From: Conchocele bisecta
Lineage: Eukaryota; Mollusca; Bivalvia; Lucinida; Thyasiridae
DNA length: 64,000 bases
Direction: 5' to 3'
Assembly (NCBI GenBank): GCA_029237695.1
Contig: CM055269.1
Span: 34,023,175-34,087,174 of the forward strand
Every line of letters begins with the position of its first letter. Position 1 is the stretch's first letter. The translations under genes were made by a program, and so were the position numbers. The notes beneath the pieces were generated by a model, which worked only from the letters and a program-made list of their open reading frames with translations, did not search any database and was not told the origin of the DNA. This document shows positions 1 to 11,280 of the stretch, piece by piece.

Positions 1-161
1 GCGTTACTTCTTTAAAACTAATATTTGTTTAGATCGCAAAGATTATTATTTTCCACCATGTACTCGTATGTACAATAGCATGGTCTCTACATGTCGGTGC
101 AGGTCAAAGATCGCTCGAAAAAACTGGACATGGTGTTACGATCAAACTGCATTATGAATAC

Positions 162-408
162 GAGACAAGCCATGGGATTTTGTACATTAGACGATCTGCC
201 GTTTTGCATGAAATTTGTCTTACGGAATCTGTGATATTTCCTGTAAATGACGTCGAAATGTGATGAAATTTTCAAAGCGGAATTCCGCATTTGCTATGAA
301 CATTTCATCACATTTCGACGTCATTTACGGAAAATTTCGTAAGGTTTGTAAATGTTTTTCATTAGATATCGCACATCTCCATATATACAAAATCGCATGG
401 CTTGTCAT
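162..408. repeat. Foldback MITE, family A (copy 1)
   Basis: Two arms pair imperfectly. The left begins GAGACAAGCCATGGGATTTT and the right ends AAAATCGCATGGCTTGTCAT. The inner arms around TTCATCACATTTCGACGTCA are almost perfect. Related copies lie at 5482-5645 and 45411-45600. No coding content is visible. Confidence 0.7.
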
Positions 409-636
409 GTAATTGCTTTAAAATGTTAATAAGGTACACGAGGAACCGGGGGACGTCTAGAACACGTGTAGACACATACTCACCGTCTATGCCAATGATG
501 ATTGGTTGACCGGGACCCACGGTTACGTGTATACTTGTCTGGTTCTAGAATTGTTCTACTCGCCGAAATTCAACTTCATAATGAGGCTAATGCCAGAGTT
601 GAACTCATTTTTTTACAGGATGTCATGCCAACGTAG

Positions 637-986
637 AGTGGCGGATTCAGGGGGGGGGGGTGGCACAGGGTGCCCGCCCCTCCCCCTCTTTCAGGATTCC
701 AGATTTGTAAACAATTGAGATTTTTTGCAATTTGCAAAAAAAAATAACAAGCAATGTCAAATAATGGTGATATTATCAGATCAAGGTATTGTTGCGAACG
801 GTAAATCTTGCCTACGGATGGTACGTGAGTAGATTTCAAGAGTTACCATTCGCAACTAATCAAGGTTCAGATATTATGGAGAGCCCATTCACAATGTGCC
901 TTTTCACATGAGCATTATGTACTGAAAATAAGTCTTCGAATTTTGACTGCCCCCCCCCCGTCGGCGAAATCCTAGATCCGCCACTG
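637..986. mobile_element. Non-autonomous hAT-like element with G/C tracts (copy 1)
   Basis: Left end AGTGGCGGATTCAGG runs into a G tract. The right end is a C tract followed by AAATCCTAGATCCGCCACTG. It belongs with copies at 2607, 22509, 48654 and 49448, which show 5-bp target duplications. This copy has lost its first base and no target duplication is clear. An inner foldback lies at about 760-870. Confidence 0.65.
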
Positions 987-1009
987 ACATATGGGACGTT
1001 ACAAAACAT

Positions 1010-1080
1010 ATTGCCCCTCGGTGCTGTGGACGACCCGAGGCACTATTGCCCTCGGGTCGTCCGCACCACCTCGGGGCAAT
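1010..1080. repeat. Short GC-rich hairpin
   Basis: ATTGCCCCTCGGTGCTGTGG pairs with CCGCACCACCTCGGGGCAAT, and the inner CGACCCGAGG pairs with CCTCGGGTCG. It looks like a very short foldback element. Confidence 0.6.
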
Positions 1081-1192
1081 AGTTTTTACTGTTCCCCGAA
1101 TGACCATGAAACAACTGTATGCTATAAATAGTAACTACACGTATTTACAAATTATGTATTATACATGTATGTGCTTTCATTCGGAGGTTATT

Positions 1193-1460
1193 ATAGGAAT
1201 GAATGGCCTTTTTGTGGAATTTATCGGGGTATAAACTTGGAAAAGTCGAGGGAATACTGGACGAAGGCATTTGAAATAAATTCATCAAGAACATGTGTTT
1301 ATTTTCCGTTTTCTCAAGAATTATTTTAACTGCGCCTCACGGTTACGGAAAGTAGTTCGGCGTGGGAGTTTACTGGGATATAAATTTTGGACAGAGACTT
1401 GCTATATACGGGCCAATCAAATGTTAGGGAATTGTGTAAATATTTTTGTGCTGGAATTAT
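1193..1460 (+). repeat. Dispersed repeat, family M (copy 1)
   Basis: About 270 bp, from ATAGGAATGAATGGCC to GTGCTGGAATTATTG. It recurs in opposite orientation at 63622-63965, and its left part recurs as a fragment at about 62800-62842. Short open frames inside are not conserved as proteins. Confidence 0.65.
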
Positions 1461-2097
1461 TGAAACTTACCACATTAGTTTAGCCTGAATTGTTTGTATA
1501 CTTGTATCTTACATGTAGAACATGTGACTGCATATTATTACAGACATATTGAATAATTAAGATAGAAAACATTCGATAACGATGGTTTTGTCATGTCCGG
1601 ATTATAATTGATATTCGCTAGACATGCCTTCATGCGCGATATGCCTAACTTTTCGCCGTATCATCAAGTGCGTCTTACCAATTGCAATTTGAGAGCATAT
1701 TTCTAACTCTCCTAATTGGATAACTCTTTGACCCGTGCCCTTTGACCCGCAGTTAAAAGGGAATCCGGATAGGTTTGACCCCTGGTTGAACCATATAGCG
1801 CAGTCAGAAATCAGTCAAAACGTGTACAAACTGTACGTGGCTGTTCATGTTTCATAAAACGAGTCATTATACCATCGGTTTGCATGGAGAATACAATGCA
1901 TGTCACGACAAAATTGGGCTTATTGAGTTCTTTTTACCAGTATGCATGTTTGACTAGCCATTTAGTTTAAACAATACATACACATGCACATACTCATTAG
2001 AAAACAAGCTTTTACACTTATGTGAATTCTTCTCCTGGTGTGATTTCTTCTCCTGATAGCCTGATAGCCATTTCAACCCGATAGACCAATATACATG
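1461..2097. other. Gene-free stretch
   Basis: A+T-rich sequence with no credible gene or repeat that I can assign. Confidence 0.5.
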
Positions 2098-2099
2098 TA

Positions 2100-2168
2100 C
2101 AGCGGAACCTCTCTAAACCGGACACACTGGGCGGTCCCCAGGGTGTCCGGTTTAGAGAGGTTCCATTG
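2100..2168. mobile_element. pogo/Tigger-like miniature foldback element
   Basis: TA-flanked 69-bp element. The left arm CAGCGGAACCTCTCTAAACC pairs with GGTTTAGAGAGGTTCCATTG. The termini resemble pogo/Tigger TIRs, which also use TA target duplications. A further end-like motif, GTTTAGAGAGGTTCTACTATA, lies near 2302-2322, so a longer relative may surround it. Confidence 0.7.
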
Positions 2169-2606
2169 TAAATCAGACATAGGTTTTATGACCTAGCAAA
2201 AGCATGCGGATATGCTTTGAGAACTTGAACAGGCGTTAATCAGAGATAAATGACCATGGCATCAGTAAAATTAAGGACACAGAGACTACCTGCGTGTCTG
2301 TTTAGAGAGGTTCTACTATACAACATTGTCAGAACTACAGATCCTGATGAGCTGGCTCAACAGGATCTCATTCTGCGATATGTGTAAATTAAATTCTGAT
2401 TCTATGCAAAATACCCCTTTTATGATGAATGTAACTGTCCAAAACATATGATATTTGTTGCAAGATTATTAAGGCTGAAAGAGTTAAAGGGACTTTGTCT
2501 CAGATTATGTATATGTTTGGGCTATTGAGGATAAAATCTGAAACTATTGACACACACTGTAGATGCTGATGAGACGGCTCGTACCGAACAGGTTCACGGG
2601 ATATAC

Positions 2607-2865
2607 CAGGGGCGGATCTAGACGGGAGGGGGGGGGGTTCCGGTGTTGCACCCCCCCCCCCACCCCCCCCTCCCGTTCAGCCACGGAGCACGGAGTTTAC
2701 TTAGATCACAGTTTACCACCAGTTTGAGTCTGAATTTAAATTCCGTAAAACACAGGAAAGTGCATTTCGAAGAGCTCGAAAATAGGACAACCCCGGGAGT
2801 AGATTGCAAGAGTTACCTTCGCAACTAGACAACCACCAGTTCCCCAAATGCTGGATCCGCCCCTG
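2607..2865. mobile_element. Non-autonomous hAT-like element with G/C tracts (copy 2)
   Basis: Starts CAGGGGCGGATCTAGACGGG with a G tract, and ends CTGGATCCGCCCCTG. It is flanked by the 5-bp duplication TATAC (2602-2606 and 2866-2870). CAG..CTG ends fit hAT elements. No transposase is present. Confidence 0.75.
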
Positions 2866-2870
2866 TATAC

Positions 2871-3431
2871 CATGCTGAATATGTGTTTAATAGTTAACAC
2901 ATCCATTCAGTCAGATACGAATGCACACTGTCATAATTTATGCATACTAAATGACTCACAATGAACAGTGGATGCCCTGGTCAAACTGTGTCGATTCGAA
3001 TATTAATTTTTAAATGTACGGTTGGCAGAATCATCTAGCCCTTTATCACGTGACATGTCACGTGTGCACAATTGTAGAACATGCAGGGGCCATTGTAACG
3101 GACGTGAAACACGTTAACAATACAAGAAACAACCTGCCAACTTGAACTTTTCTGTTTTAATGTGTTTTGTGTCTTTGATTGTTTGCCGATTAATAATACA
3201 ATGCAGAAATATTCTATTAAAGTTTGACTTTTCTCATAATTCCCATGACCCTGTTGAAAAGAAAGAACATTTAATATTTTAATTAAAAATAAATATATGA
3301 CGGACTATGAGGAAATGAACCCGTATGCGGGTATAAACAGTGTATCACCAGATCAGTCTGCGCATACACACCAATATTATATGTATAGTAGAACCGTTAT
3401 AGATCGCACACAAAGAAAAGCTCTTTGTGCT
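2871..3431. other. Gene-free stretch
   Basis: A+T-rich sequence without a recognisable gene. A short CACGTGACATGTCACGTG palindrome lies near 3047-3064. Confidence 0.45.
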
Positions 3432-4177
3432 TACTGTCAGTTTCACGAAACATGCCTAAATTTCACAGTCATATAAACAATGCGAAAGCAATATGTTTTC
3501 CGATAATATTAAATTTTATCCAAATTTAAGAATGAGCCTTCTTTTTATTTCGTGAAATTTTGTCAAATATTGATGTTATTACGAAAACTTGATGTGTCTA
3601 TGGAAATTTAACAAGGGGGGAAACAAGAGGTGGAGAAGCTGGGGGTGGAGCAAAACAAAAGAGAAACAAAATGATTTGAGTCCGAATTCGATAGCTTGGA
3701 AATAATATAACTAAGAAAACAAAAGTTAAATTTTGAAAATCGGTCCAGTATTTTGGAAATTCGAAAAATTTCCCAATGTTAAATCCACATAGACATCTTC
3801 ACTCTGTGCCAAATTTTACGAAATAAAAGGAAGGCTCATTCTTAAATTTTGCTTTAACCCTTAGACCGCTATCTTTTGTCGTCTGCTGTTTATTTTCTAT
3901 TTTCCATGTTTATCATCAAAAACATGCGTTTACAGCACATTAGAATAATTTACAACATTCTTTGACAGCACTTCAGAATCATTTCCATTGGAAATGATTC
4001 TGAAGTGCTGTCAAAGCATGTTTTTATTAAGAAATAAGGTAAGATATAAAAGCAACAGCAAACGACAAATGTTGTGAGTAGCGGTCTAAGGGTTAATTTA
4101 ATATTATCGAAAAAAATATTGTTTTTGCATTGTTTATATAGTCGTAAAATTTTAGCAGCTTCGTGAAACAGACAGTA
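3432..4177. mobile_element. Long-TIR MITE, family N (copy 1, carries a nested element)
   Basis: Ends TACTGTCAGTTTCACGAAAC and GTTTCGTGAAACAGACAGTA style inverted repeats of over 100 bp (the right end here reads TTCGTGAAACAGACAGTA). A TTAA-flanked element has inserted at 3858-4092. A second, uninterrupted copy is at 44619-45173. Confidence 0.75.
3858..4092. mobile_element. piggyBac-like MITE, family B (nested in family N)
   Basis: Flanked by TTAA (3854-3857 and 4093-4096), with ends CCCTTAGACCGCT and AGCGGTCTAAGGG. TTAA target sites and CCC..GGG ends are typical of piggyBac. An inner hairpin contains CTTTGACAGCACTTCAGAAT. Relatives are at 9795-10002 and 53663-53883. Confidence 0.8.
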
Positions 4178-5135
4178 ATCTTGATGGGCTTCCCACAGGT
4201 GGAAGACTCGGACCTATGACACCAAAAAAATGCCTATTAAAAAAATCCCATTACCCCACCCACTTGGTCTCGTACATTACCATCTTCTATTTATAGAAGG
4301 TGGGTATACATATGGCTATTATAGAAAGAGCCCTCTCTTTTCCGATTCGCACAAACACAATAAACATCGATTAAATGTATGAAATATGTCTCTGGCAATC
4401 GATAAAGGTATTAGGTGTGTGAATATACTCACTTCAAATCGCTGTTTCAAGTATTTATTGAGTTATTCGCGTTTTGATTACCCCATCCAAAGCGGAAGTT
4501 GCGTGTACGAAAGAATCTCACACAGAATCGGAGGCCGTCCGGCGTAGATTATCGGTCATATTTGGCCGATAGCTGATCGCCAGTTTAAACTAAAGTGGTG
4601 CACCATGACCATATACATTAGAAACTCCAACCATACAAAGTTCGTCCAATTGTGATCGTTCATCAGTATATGCACTGGTCGCCATTCCATTCATGAATCA
4701 CACATCATGGTTCAAACAGAAACAAGCAATTAGATCGTTATCAGGCTGCAAGAGTGTGCTATTTCATCAGGAGCTACACTGGCCACACTTGAAATACCAT
4801 AGGCCCCATTTATCCAGTCGCATATATGTTCATGATGGCACAGCAAAAACGATGGGGGGGGGGTGGGGGGGGGGGTGGGGGGGGAGAAGAGGCGGAAACA
4901 GTGGGGGACGAGTAAAAAATAAATAACTCCGAAACCTGGCTAGATAGCTTGGAAATGATATAAATAAGAACACAAAAGGTAGAATTTCAAAATCGGTCCA
5001 CAAATTATGGATTTTGCGACTAGTGTAGATGCAGATCCGCACAATCTGATCAGCATCTGCACTGTTCGCCATTCTATCACTGCAACACCCGTCGTACTTC
5101 CAACAAGCAAAAGCAGGGGGACCGTTCTTCAGCTG
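4178..5135. other. Repeat fragments and a G-rich tract
   Basis: 4195-4540 matches the family C sequence around 22325 and 22940-23110 (GGTGGAAGACTCGGACCTA; GTACGAAAGAATCTCACAC). About 4600-4840 and 5010-5100 hold family F pieces (CCAGTGTAGATG, CTGCACTGTTCGCCATTC). 4852-4884 is a run of G blocks with four-stranded potential. No gene seen. Confidence 0.5.
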
Positions 5136-5416
5136 CCAGGGGGCATGTTTTCATTAAACTTTGTACGACTAAAATGTTCGTAAGAGCAAATTTAGGAGTT
5201 ATGGAAAATTCAATTGATGGATTTACATTTATTGAGCATAGGCTGCATATGGATTTACATTTATTGAGCATAGGCTGCATATGTAGCCTATGCTCAATAA
5301 ATGTAAATCCAATAATTGTTTACAAGAAAACATTGTTAATGTGAAATTCGCAGACTATCATAACTGTGCACTTACGAACATTTTAGTCGTACGAAGTTTA
5401 GTGAAATGGCCCCCTG
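5136..5416. repeat. Foldback MITE, family D (copy 1)
   Basis: The outer arms pair across 280 bp, with CCAGGGGGC at the left and GTACGAAGTTTAGTGAAATG then GCCCCCTGG at the right. The central stem around GCATAGGCTGCATATG has a local direct duplication of about 32 bp (5217-5280). Confidence 0.7.
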
Positions 5417-5481
5417 GAGCGAGCTATTGGGGCTAGAGTGATCTACGCCCACTTTCTCTTGTCACAGTCACACTTATATTT

Positions 5482-5645
5482 GAAACACGTCATGTGATTG
5501 TGTACCTGAGAACATAATTATGAGATTTCTCATGAAATGTATTTACAGAAAATGTGATGTTTTCCATAAATTTGTCATCTTTCGTCGTAATTTACGGGAA
5601 AAGTCGTATATTTTGTAAATACGAAATCGCATGTCGTGTCTCATT
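5482..5645. repeat. Foldback MITE, family A (copy 2)
   Basis: Shares TATTTACAGAAAATGTGAT, GTCATCTTTCGTCGTAATTT and the right end AAATCGCATGTCGTGTCTCA with the copies at 162 and 45411. Confidence 0.6.
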
Positions 5646-5667
5646 TGGCATCTTCTGCTGATTTAAT

Positions 5668-6455
5668 CTGGTGGCCGTTTCACTAAGCTTCGTACGACTG
5701 AAATGTTCGTAAGTGCAAAATTAAATTTCACATTAACAACGTTTGCTTGTAAACAATCATTGGATTTACATTTATTGAGCATATGCTGCATCTGCAGCCT
5801 ATGCTCAATGAATGTAAATCCATCAATTGAAATTTCCAGACGATCCTGAATTTGCACTTACGAACATCTTAAAGGTACATGCCCACGCAGCAGGCTACAC
5901 TGTACTACTACTTTTCATTTTCTGTCATGCCTTATATGAGCCATTTGTTTACCTACTAACGAGTTATTTTTAATCACGGCACGTGTTAATTGGTGTTAAA
6001 TCGCATTTTATATGCCGCGACCAGAAAGGGTATTTTCCGACCTCGTGCTATTTTTACCAATACGCGTCACGTGACACGGTCAATCATATCACATCTTTGA
6101 CATGCGCAGTGAAGTATCGGAAGTTGATAAGAAAAATCTCTGTTCGAGTCCAAATCTAAATCTCCACGTAACTCTTTCCATTTGGTGATCTGGTCGCCAA
6201 TATTAACCTCGTCGTCGTCCCGCACATTATCAAAATAGACTGTTACCGCCGCGCGTCGCTAACAGTAAATTGATAATTAATAAATGATTATATTTGTATA
6301 GCGGGCACTCGTAATTTTTAGAACCGGTGGAATAGTGACATAATTATACACTTATTTAATTCCTATAAAGAACATTGTGTGCCTACTGCGTGGGCATGTA
6401 CCTTTAATCGTACGATTTTTAGTTTAGATTTTTAGTTTAGTGAAACAGGCTCCTG
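5668..6455. repeat. Foldback MITE, family D (copy 2, split by an insertion)
   Basis: Left end CTGGTGGCCGTTTCACTAAG and right end TTTAGTGAAACAGGCTCCTGG. The stem around TATGCTGCATCTGCAGCCTA is intact. The right arm is interrupted at 5873-6403 by a TTAA-flanked element. Confidence 0.7.
5873..6403. mobile_element. Kolobok-like TTAA element, family E (nested in family D)
   Basis: 531 bp flanked by TTAA (5869-5872 and 6404-6407), with ends AGGTACATGCCCACGCAG and CTGCGTGGGCATGTACCT. TTAA target sites with AGG/CCT ends fit Kolobok better than piggyBac. The inner tract GGAATAGTGACATAATTATA recurs near 51360 and 52010, and inverted near 56430. Confidence 0.75.
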
Positions 6456-7457
6456 GAAGTAGATGGAAATTCGCAATAATTTCAAAGGTCGCAATACGGT
6501 ACCTTCTACAACGCGAAGGCCAAACTACGATATGAAAACGACACACGATAACCTAATAAGTCTTCGAGAGAATTAACAAACATATATTATACATGTACGT
6601 CGTTTGGCGAGTGGCCACGACCGTATTGTCAAGCGGTATCGTCTTCCACATTACGACAAATGCATACAGTTATCTTCTGTTCACATTCCATACGTATAGA
6701 CAAAGACCAAAGGTGCCGTGTTAATGTGCGCTTTCATTCACAAGTAATACCATATTAATGCTCGTGCCGACATAACAGACGGTATCTTGTACAAAACGTT
6801 TCAATGACATATACAAACCGGCTTGTAATACAACGATTAACTAAAGCGCACCTCTCATAATGGCTTATTGCACAGTATATGTATTCAGGTTGGTGTACCC
6901 TTCTTGTGGCCCCATGTAACGTCAATGGAAATATAATAAAACCCTATGCATAAACCGATAGCTCATTTCACAAATCAAAGGACTGAACGTTCTGAAATGT
7001 TTCGCAGTATGTGTTTGTGGATGACAACTAGACTAATGATTAATCTCGAGTGGAAAACGTTTCAAGTACATTGTAGTTTGAAAACTCGAAGAATAGAAGG
7101 GATGCGAAAATGTTGACACGATTGACAAGTCGATGCGCGTCCGGACATCTAGTCATGGCCATTTTCAGTTAAAGATGTTGTCCATTTTTAGCTACGGCCT
7201 GAGTGTTTACATTTCAGATGAAGATGTGAGCAGGTTTGGTAAAAACATGTTCGAAAATAAGCCTTCTATCGGGTTTACAAGGCTTTTTAAATCCTTGAGA
7301 CATGGTAAGTCATTCATATGTAATATCGCATGCATGGTGCACGGCCAATCTCCTATGTTGAATAAGTATATGCTTCAAGTACTACTTGTCCACCACATGA
7401 GGTAAATTCACGCCCCATGTTCGTGTTAGCCACGCAATACAGTTACCTTCGTAGAGC
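6456..7457. other. Gene-free stretch
   Basis: No repeat or gene that I can assign. An open frame of 90 codons at 7133-7405 has no recognisable domain. Confidence 0.45.
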
Positions 7458-7459
7458 TA

Positions 7460-7560
7460 CAGTGGGGTCAGCGTGTAAGTGCACACACGAACGAACACGA
7501 CAGGTTGGAACCAAGGCTGTCGTGTTCGTTCGTGTGTGCACTTACATGCTGACCCCACTG
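7460..7560. mobile_element. TA-flanked miniature foldback element
   Basis: 101 bp flanked by TA, starting CAGTGGGGTCAGCGTGTAAG and ending CTTACATGCTGACCCCACTG. The arms pair nearly perfectly around GTTGGAACCAAGG. CAGT ends with TA sites point to a pogo or Tc1/mariner origin. Confidence 0.75.
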
Positions 7561-8001
7561 TAAAAGATGGTACCGGTACCGGCTTATAGGATCGCCCATT
7601 TCGTGTTATCACTTCCGAAATTTCTAAAAGGTCAATAGCTATTCTGAGAACAGAAACTGAAACCGAAGACTATATTCGTGCACCGAATCATGGAGTTACG
7701 AATTGCGAATAATAGAATATGGCGGTTAATCGTCACACCCTTAGAATACGGAAACATTTACAATGACATAAATTTAGCACCGATAAAGCAAGCAAAACAT
7801 TTAATACACAGAAAAGGGGATGAAGCTAAATTGTTAGAACTATTTTTATGGCGTACCAGTGTTTTTAAAAAGTTAAATCCGCACAATATGTGATGCGACC
7901 GACATAAGCTAATTTGCATAAAAGCGGGAAGACCTCAAATTTAGATGTTTGTTGTATAATTCTTCGCTAGCGCTCGAATAATAAACCATATATATGTGTG
8001 C

Positions 8002-8101
8002 AATAAGTCTTTATGCAGATGCTGCCAGCAAGGACATCACACCACATACAGGTGTGTGTGTGTTGTTGTTGTTATTGGTAGCAGTATCTGCATAAAGACT
8101 G
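8002..8101. repeat. Short foldback element
   Basis: AAGTCTTTATGCAGATGCTG pairs with CAGTATCTGCATAAAGACT, with a GTGTGT/GTTGTT loop between. The neighbouring 7563-8001 shows no gene. Confidence 0.55.
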
Positions 8102-8221
8102 ACTGATCGCATCCATACGGTTTATTTGTAATTAGCTATTGTTTTATCCAAGGGTTTTTATTAGATTTCCATACACTTACATGGGGCCACAAAGAAGGAT
8201 ACAAAACCAATAAAATATACA

Positions 8222-8338
8222 TTCTAATGCACTCTATAAATATCACGCAATCTGATTGGCTGATGGTCATTGTTGATGAACGGTTGCAAATTATTTCAAT
8301 ATGTATTCCTACGCCAGTAGTAAAGGAGTGCATTAGAA
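8222..8338. repeat. Small TIR element
   Basis: A 13-bp perfect inverted repeat, TTCTAATGCACTC and GAGTGCATTAGAA, bounds 117 bp. No coding content. Confidence 0.5.
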
Positions 8339-8560
8339 ATAGGTTAACCGCATTGTAATTTTGAAATTTGCGGCGTATATCAGAAAATGATAGGTCGGAA
8401 AATCTATTTAATGGCGACGCGCTACTACAATACAGTTAACCCTATGGTAGGCACCTTTCACAGGACATATATTTATTCAGGTTACTCTTTAATGTCTGCA
8501 CAACAGTTACCTACATGAGAAATAAAACAAACCGTATTTGGTTGATCGAAGGCATTTCGT

Positions 8561-9037
8561 ACGGAGCCCCGCAGGGGACATGTATTTTTTGTTTATTAAT
8601 TAGTTCCCATGAAATAACAATTCGTTCCCTCGAATTAACAATTCGTTACCATGACATGACAATTCGTTCCCTCGAATTAACAATTCGTTCCCTCAATTTA
8701 GCAATTCGTTCCCTCGAATTAACAATTCGTTTCCACGATATAACAATTTGTTCCCTCGAATTAACAATTCGTTCCCATGACATGAAAATTCGTTCCCTCA
8801 ATTTAACAATTCGTTCCCTCGAATTAACAATTCATTCCCACGATATAACAATTTGTTCCCACGAATTAACAATTCATTTTTTGGAACGAATTGTTATTTC
8901 GTGGGAACGAATTGCTAAATTGATGGAACGAATTGTTAATTCGTGGGAACGAATTATTAAATTGAGGGAACGAATTGTTATTTCGTGGGAACAAATTAAT
9001 ACAAAAAATATTTCTACATCCACTGCGGGGCTCCGTA
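8561..9037. mobile_element. Foldback element filled with AATTCG repeats (copy 1)
   Basis: Ends ACGGAGCCCCGCAGGGGACA and GCGGGGCTCCGT are inverted. The interior is a run of about 20-21-bp units of the type AATTCGTTCCCTCGAATTAAC. They run in one direction up to about 8880 and then in inverted orientation, so the whole forms a large imperfect cruciform. A second copy is at 9364-9750. The 214-codon frame that crosses it is a by-product of the repeats. Confidence 0.75.
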
Positions 9038-9179
9038 GTTTTGTGCGACAGGCCGAGAAGCACCGGCGCCGTCTGGTCAGGAACAAAGCCAATCGGTCAC
9101 CGAAACACCGCTGGCGAATATATTTGGAAACGAACCCAGCCATATTTAGGGGTCAGTAAAAGAATTAGCCAACGTCCAT

Positions 9180-9248
9180 AAGGGGTCGGTTGAAGAAGGG
9201 GGCTAAGTCCATAAGGACTTATCCCCTTTCTTCCACTGACCCCTTCAT
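9180..9248. repeat. Short foldback
   Basis: AAGGGGTCGGTTGAAGAAGG pairs with CTTTCTTCCACTGACCCCTT around GTCCATAAGGAC. Confidence 0.55.
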
Positions 9249-9363
9249 ATGATCTCAGGATTAAAGACGTTATATTTATCTGTATAATTATCTCGATCTG
9301 ACTTCGTTTCTGTTCAGAGGTGATCTACGCTGGTCGGATACGGCATGGGGGTCAGTTTTGTCT

Positions 9364-9750
9364 ACGGAGCCCCGCAGGGGACGTATAATTCTTTTTTATT
9401 AATTCGTTCCCACGAAATAACAATTAGTTCCCTCAATTTAACAATTCGTTCCCACGAATTGACAATTAGTTCCCACGAATTAACAATTCGTTCCCACAAA
9501 ATAACAATTCCTTCCCACGGAAACGAATTGTTAATTCGTGGGAATGAATTTTTATATCGTGGGAACTAATTGTTAATTCGAGGGAACGAATTGTCATTTC
9601 GTGGGAACGAATTGTTAATTCGAGGGAATGAATTGTTATATCGTGGGAACGAATTGTTAATTCCATGGAACTAATTGTTAAATTAAGGGAACGAATTGTT
9701 ATTTCGTGGGAACGAAGTAAAAAAATTCCATGTCCCCTGCAGGGCTCCGT
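9364..9750. mobile_element. Foldback element filled with AATTCG repeats (copy 2)
   Basis: Same ends and unit type as 8561-9037. The apparent 6-bp duplication TTTGTC flanks it (9357-9362 and 9752-9757), if one A/T outside each end is counted as part of the element. The centre of symmetry is near 9518. Confidence 0.75.
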
Positions 9751-9794
9751 ATTTGTCAGAGCGGAACGTTACACAATTAGTGCATGCATATTAA

Positions 9795-10002
9795 CCCTTT
9801 ACTACGCTAAATTAAATGTTGTCGTCTGCTGGAAATGTTTTATTTTCAATATTTCTCGACAAAAACCTGGTTTTGACAGCACATGAGAATCGTCTCCAGT
9901 GGAGACGATTCTCATGTGCTGTCAAAACCAGTTTTTTGTTACGAATTAAAGGAAAAAATGAAAAACAGCAGACGGCAATTTCCGTCAACAGCGTAGGAAG
10001 GG
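9795..10002. mobile_element. piggyBac-like MITE, family B (copy 2)
   Basis: Flanked by TTAA (9791-9794 and 10003-10006), with ends CCCTTTACTACGC and GCGTAGGAAGGG. The inner stem GACAGCACATGAGAATCGTC pairs with GACGATTCTCATGTGCTGTC. Confidence 0.75.
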
Positions 10003-10006
10003 TTAA

Positions 10007-11280
10007 ACAATGGGTGCGTGACAATAGGTTGGATCACAGGTTGGATAACAGGTGAATACCCTCTGGGAGATAGGGAATCCTTTGTTTCAATTAAATAACC
10101 CGGTATTAAATAACATACACGAATATGCAATACTGTGGTTTGCAAAATTACAAACTTAAATACAGGTCAATGTGTCAAAGTAATAAATTAGTTTTTGTGT
10201 ATAATGTGGATGGGTGAAGTTTGGGCTTGTCGAAAACCTTTCATACCATTTGATATCAGTACGTCAACTCGCGTGAATTGTCAGAGAAATTTAAATTAAA
10301 TGCTAAATTGTGCCAAACAGATTTTGAACGAGGCATAATCAGCTATATAATGTGAAATCAAATATTGTTTTTAAATCGCCAGGTTTGCGACTTGTTATCT
10401 GAAAATACCCGTGCACGTGATCCGCACCATGTGTCACGTGATCCATGTCTGAATAAACAACATTTTCATGACATGCTAAGAAAATCTCATAGTACGAAGC
10501 CAGTTTTGTCAAATCAATATATAATCCAATTAATTTGCATATACTCGTGAGTCTCATAAATCCCATATGGGCCGCAGGCTGAGTAATTTCGAAATTTGCC
10601 AAAAAATATATTGGTCATTACCTTCACTCATTTATGAATTAGAATCTAATCGAACATTGACAACAGATAATCGTTTGAATGGCGAACAGTGTAGGTCCTG
10701 ATCAGGCTGCGCGGATGCGCAGCCTGATCAGGACCTATACTGGTCGTACACGTCATACTAAACATTTTCTTAGTTGGTGGCCCACATGCCCTTCCTTTAA
10801 ATGCAGTTATAATTTGTTACCTGCAGGAATATTGTATATGCATCAATCAGGAAAGCAATATACATTGTATTCAATTTGCCATCCAACCTCAACTAATATG
10901 ACCGAGCTGGCAATTAGCGAGAAACACAGATCAGCATTACACCTGGAAATGAAGTGCAGATTATGGTACATACATGTAAACGTACATTTACATACGTACA
11001 TGTGTATGATTCACAAAATACTCTTAGCAGATAGCTCATATATGAATGCTTATTTGTTAATACACTGGGTTCAAACGCGAAGTTACAGTTTTTCCCGAGC
11101 ACCGAAAAGCATCCCCCGATACCTACTTACGGTGGCGATTTTCTGTGCTAGTTGATCTAATGGAGCTTACATCCGGGGGCTGGACCATTTCCTTGATCAC
11201 GTGTAGCTATCTGACCACACAGAACTTACCAACGTCATGACCAGTGTAAGTGTTAGGGCCGTAGCCATATTGAGGGGCAT
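10007..11280. other. Gene-free stretch with one hairpin
   Basis: The only clear structure is the near-perfect hairpin 10693-10735 (GTCCTGATCAGGCTGCGC pairing with its complement), next to the family F phrase GGCGAACAGTG. Open frames here lack recognisable domains. Confidence 0.5.

Noticed and set aside
8515..9159. 214-codon frame across the AATTCG foldback
   Set aside because: It is made of repeat units and crosses both inverted arms. It shows no protein-like conservation.
10679..11155. 158-codon plus-strand frame
   Set aside because: It begins inside a hairpin of family F type and shows no domain. It is likely chance.
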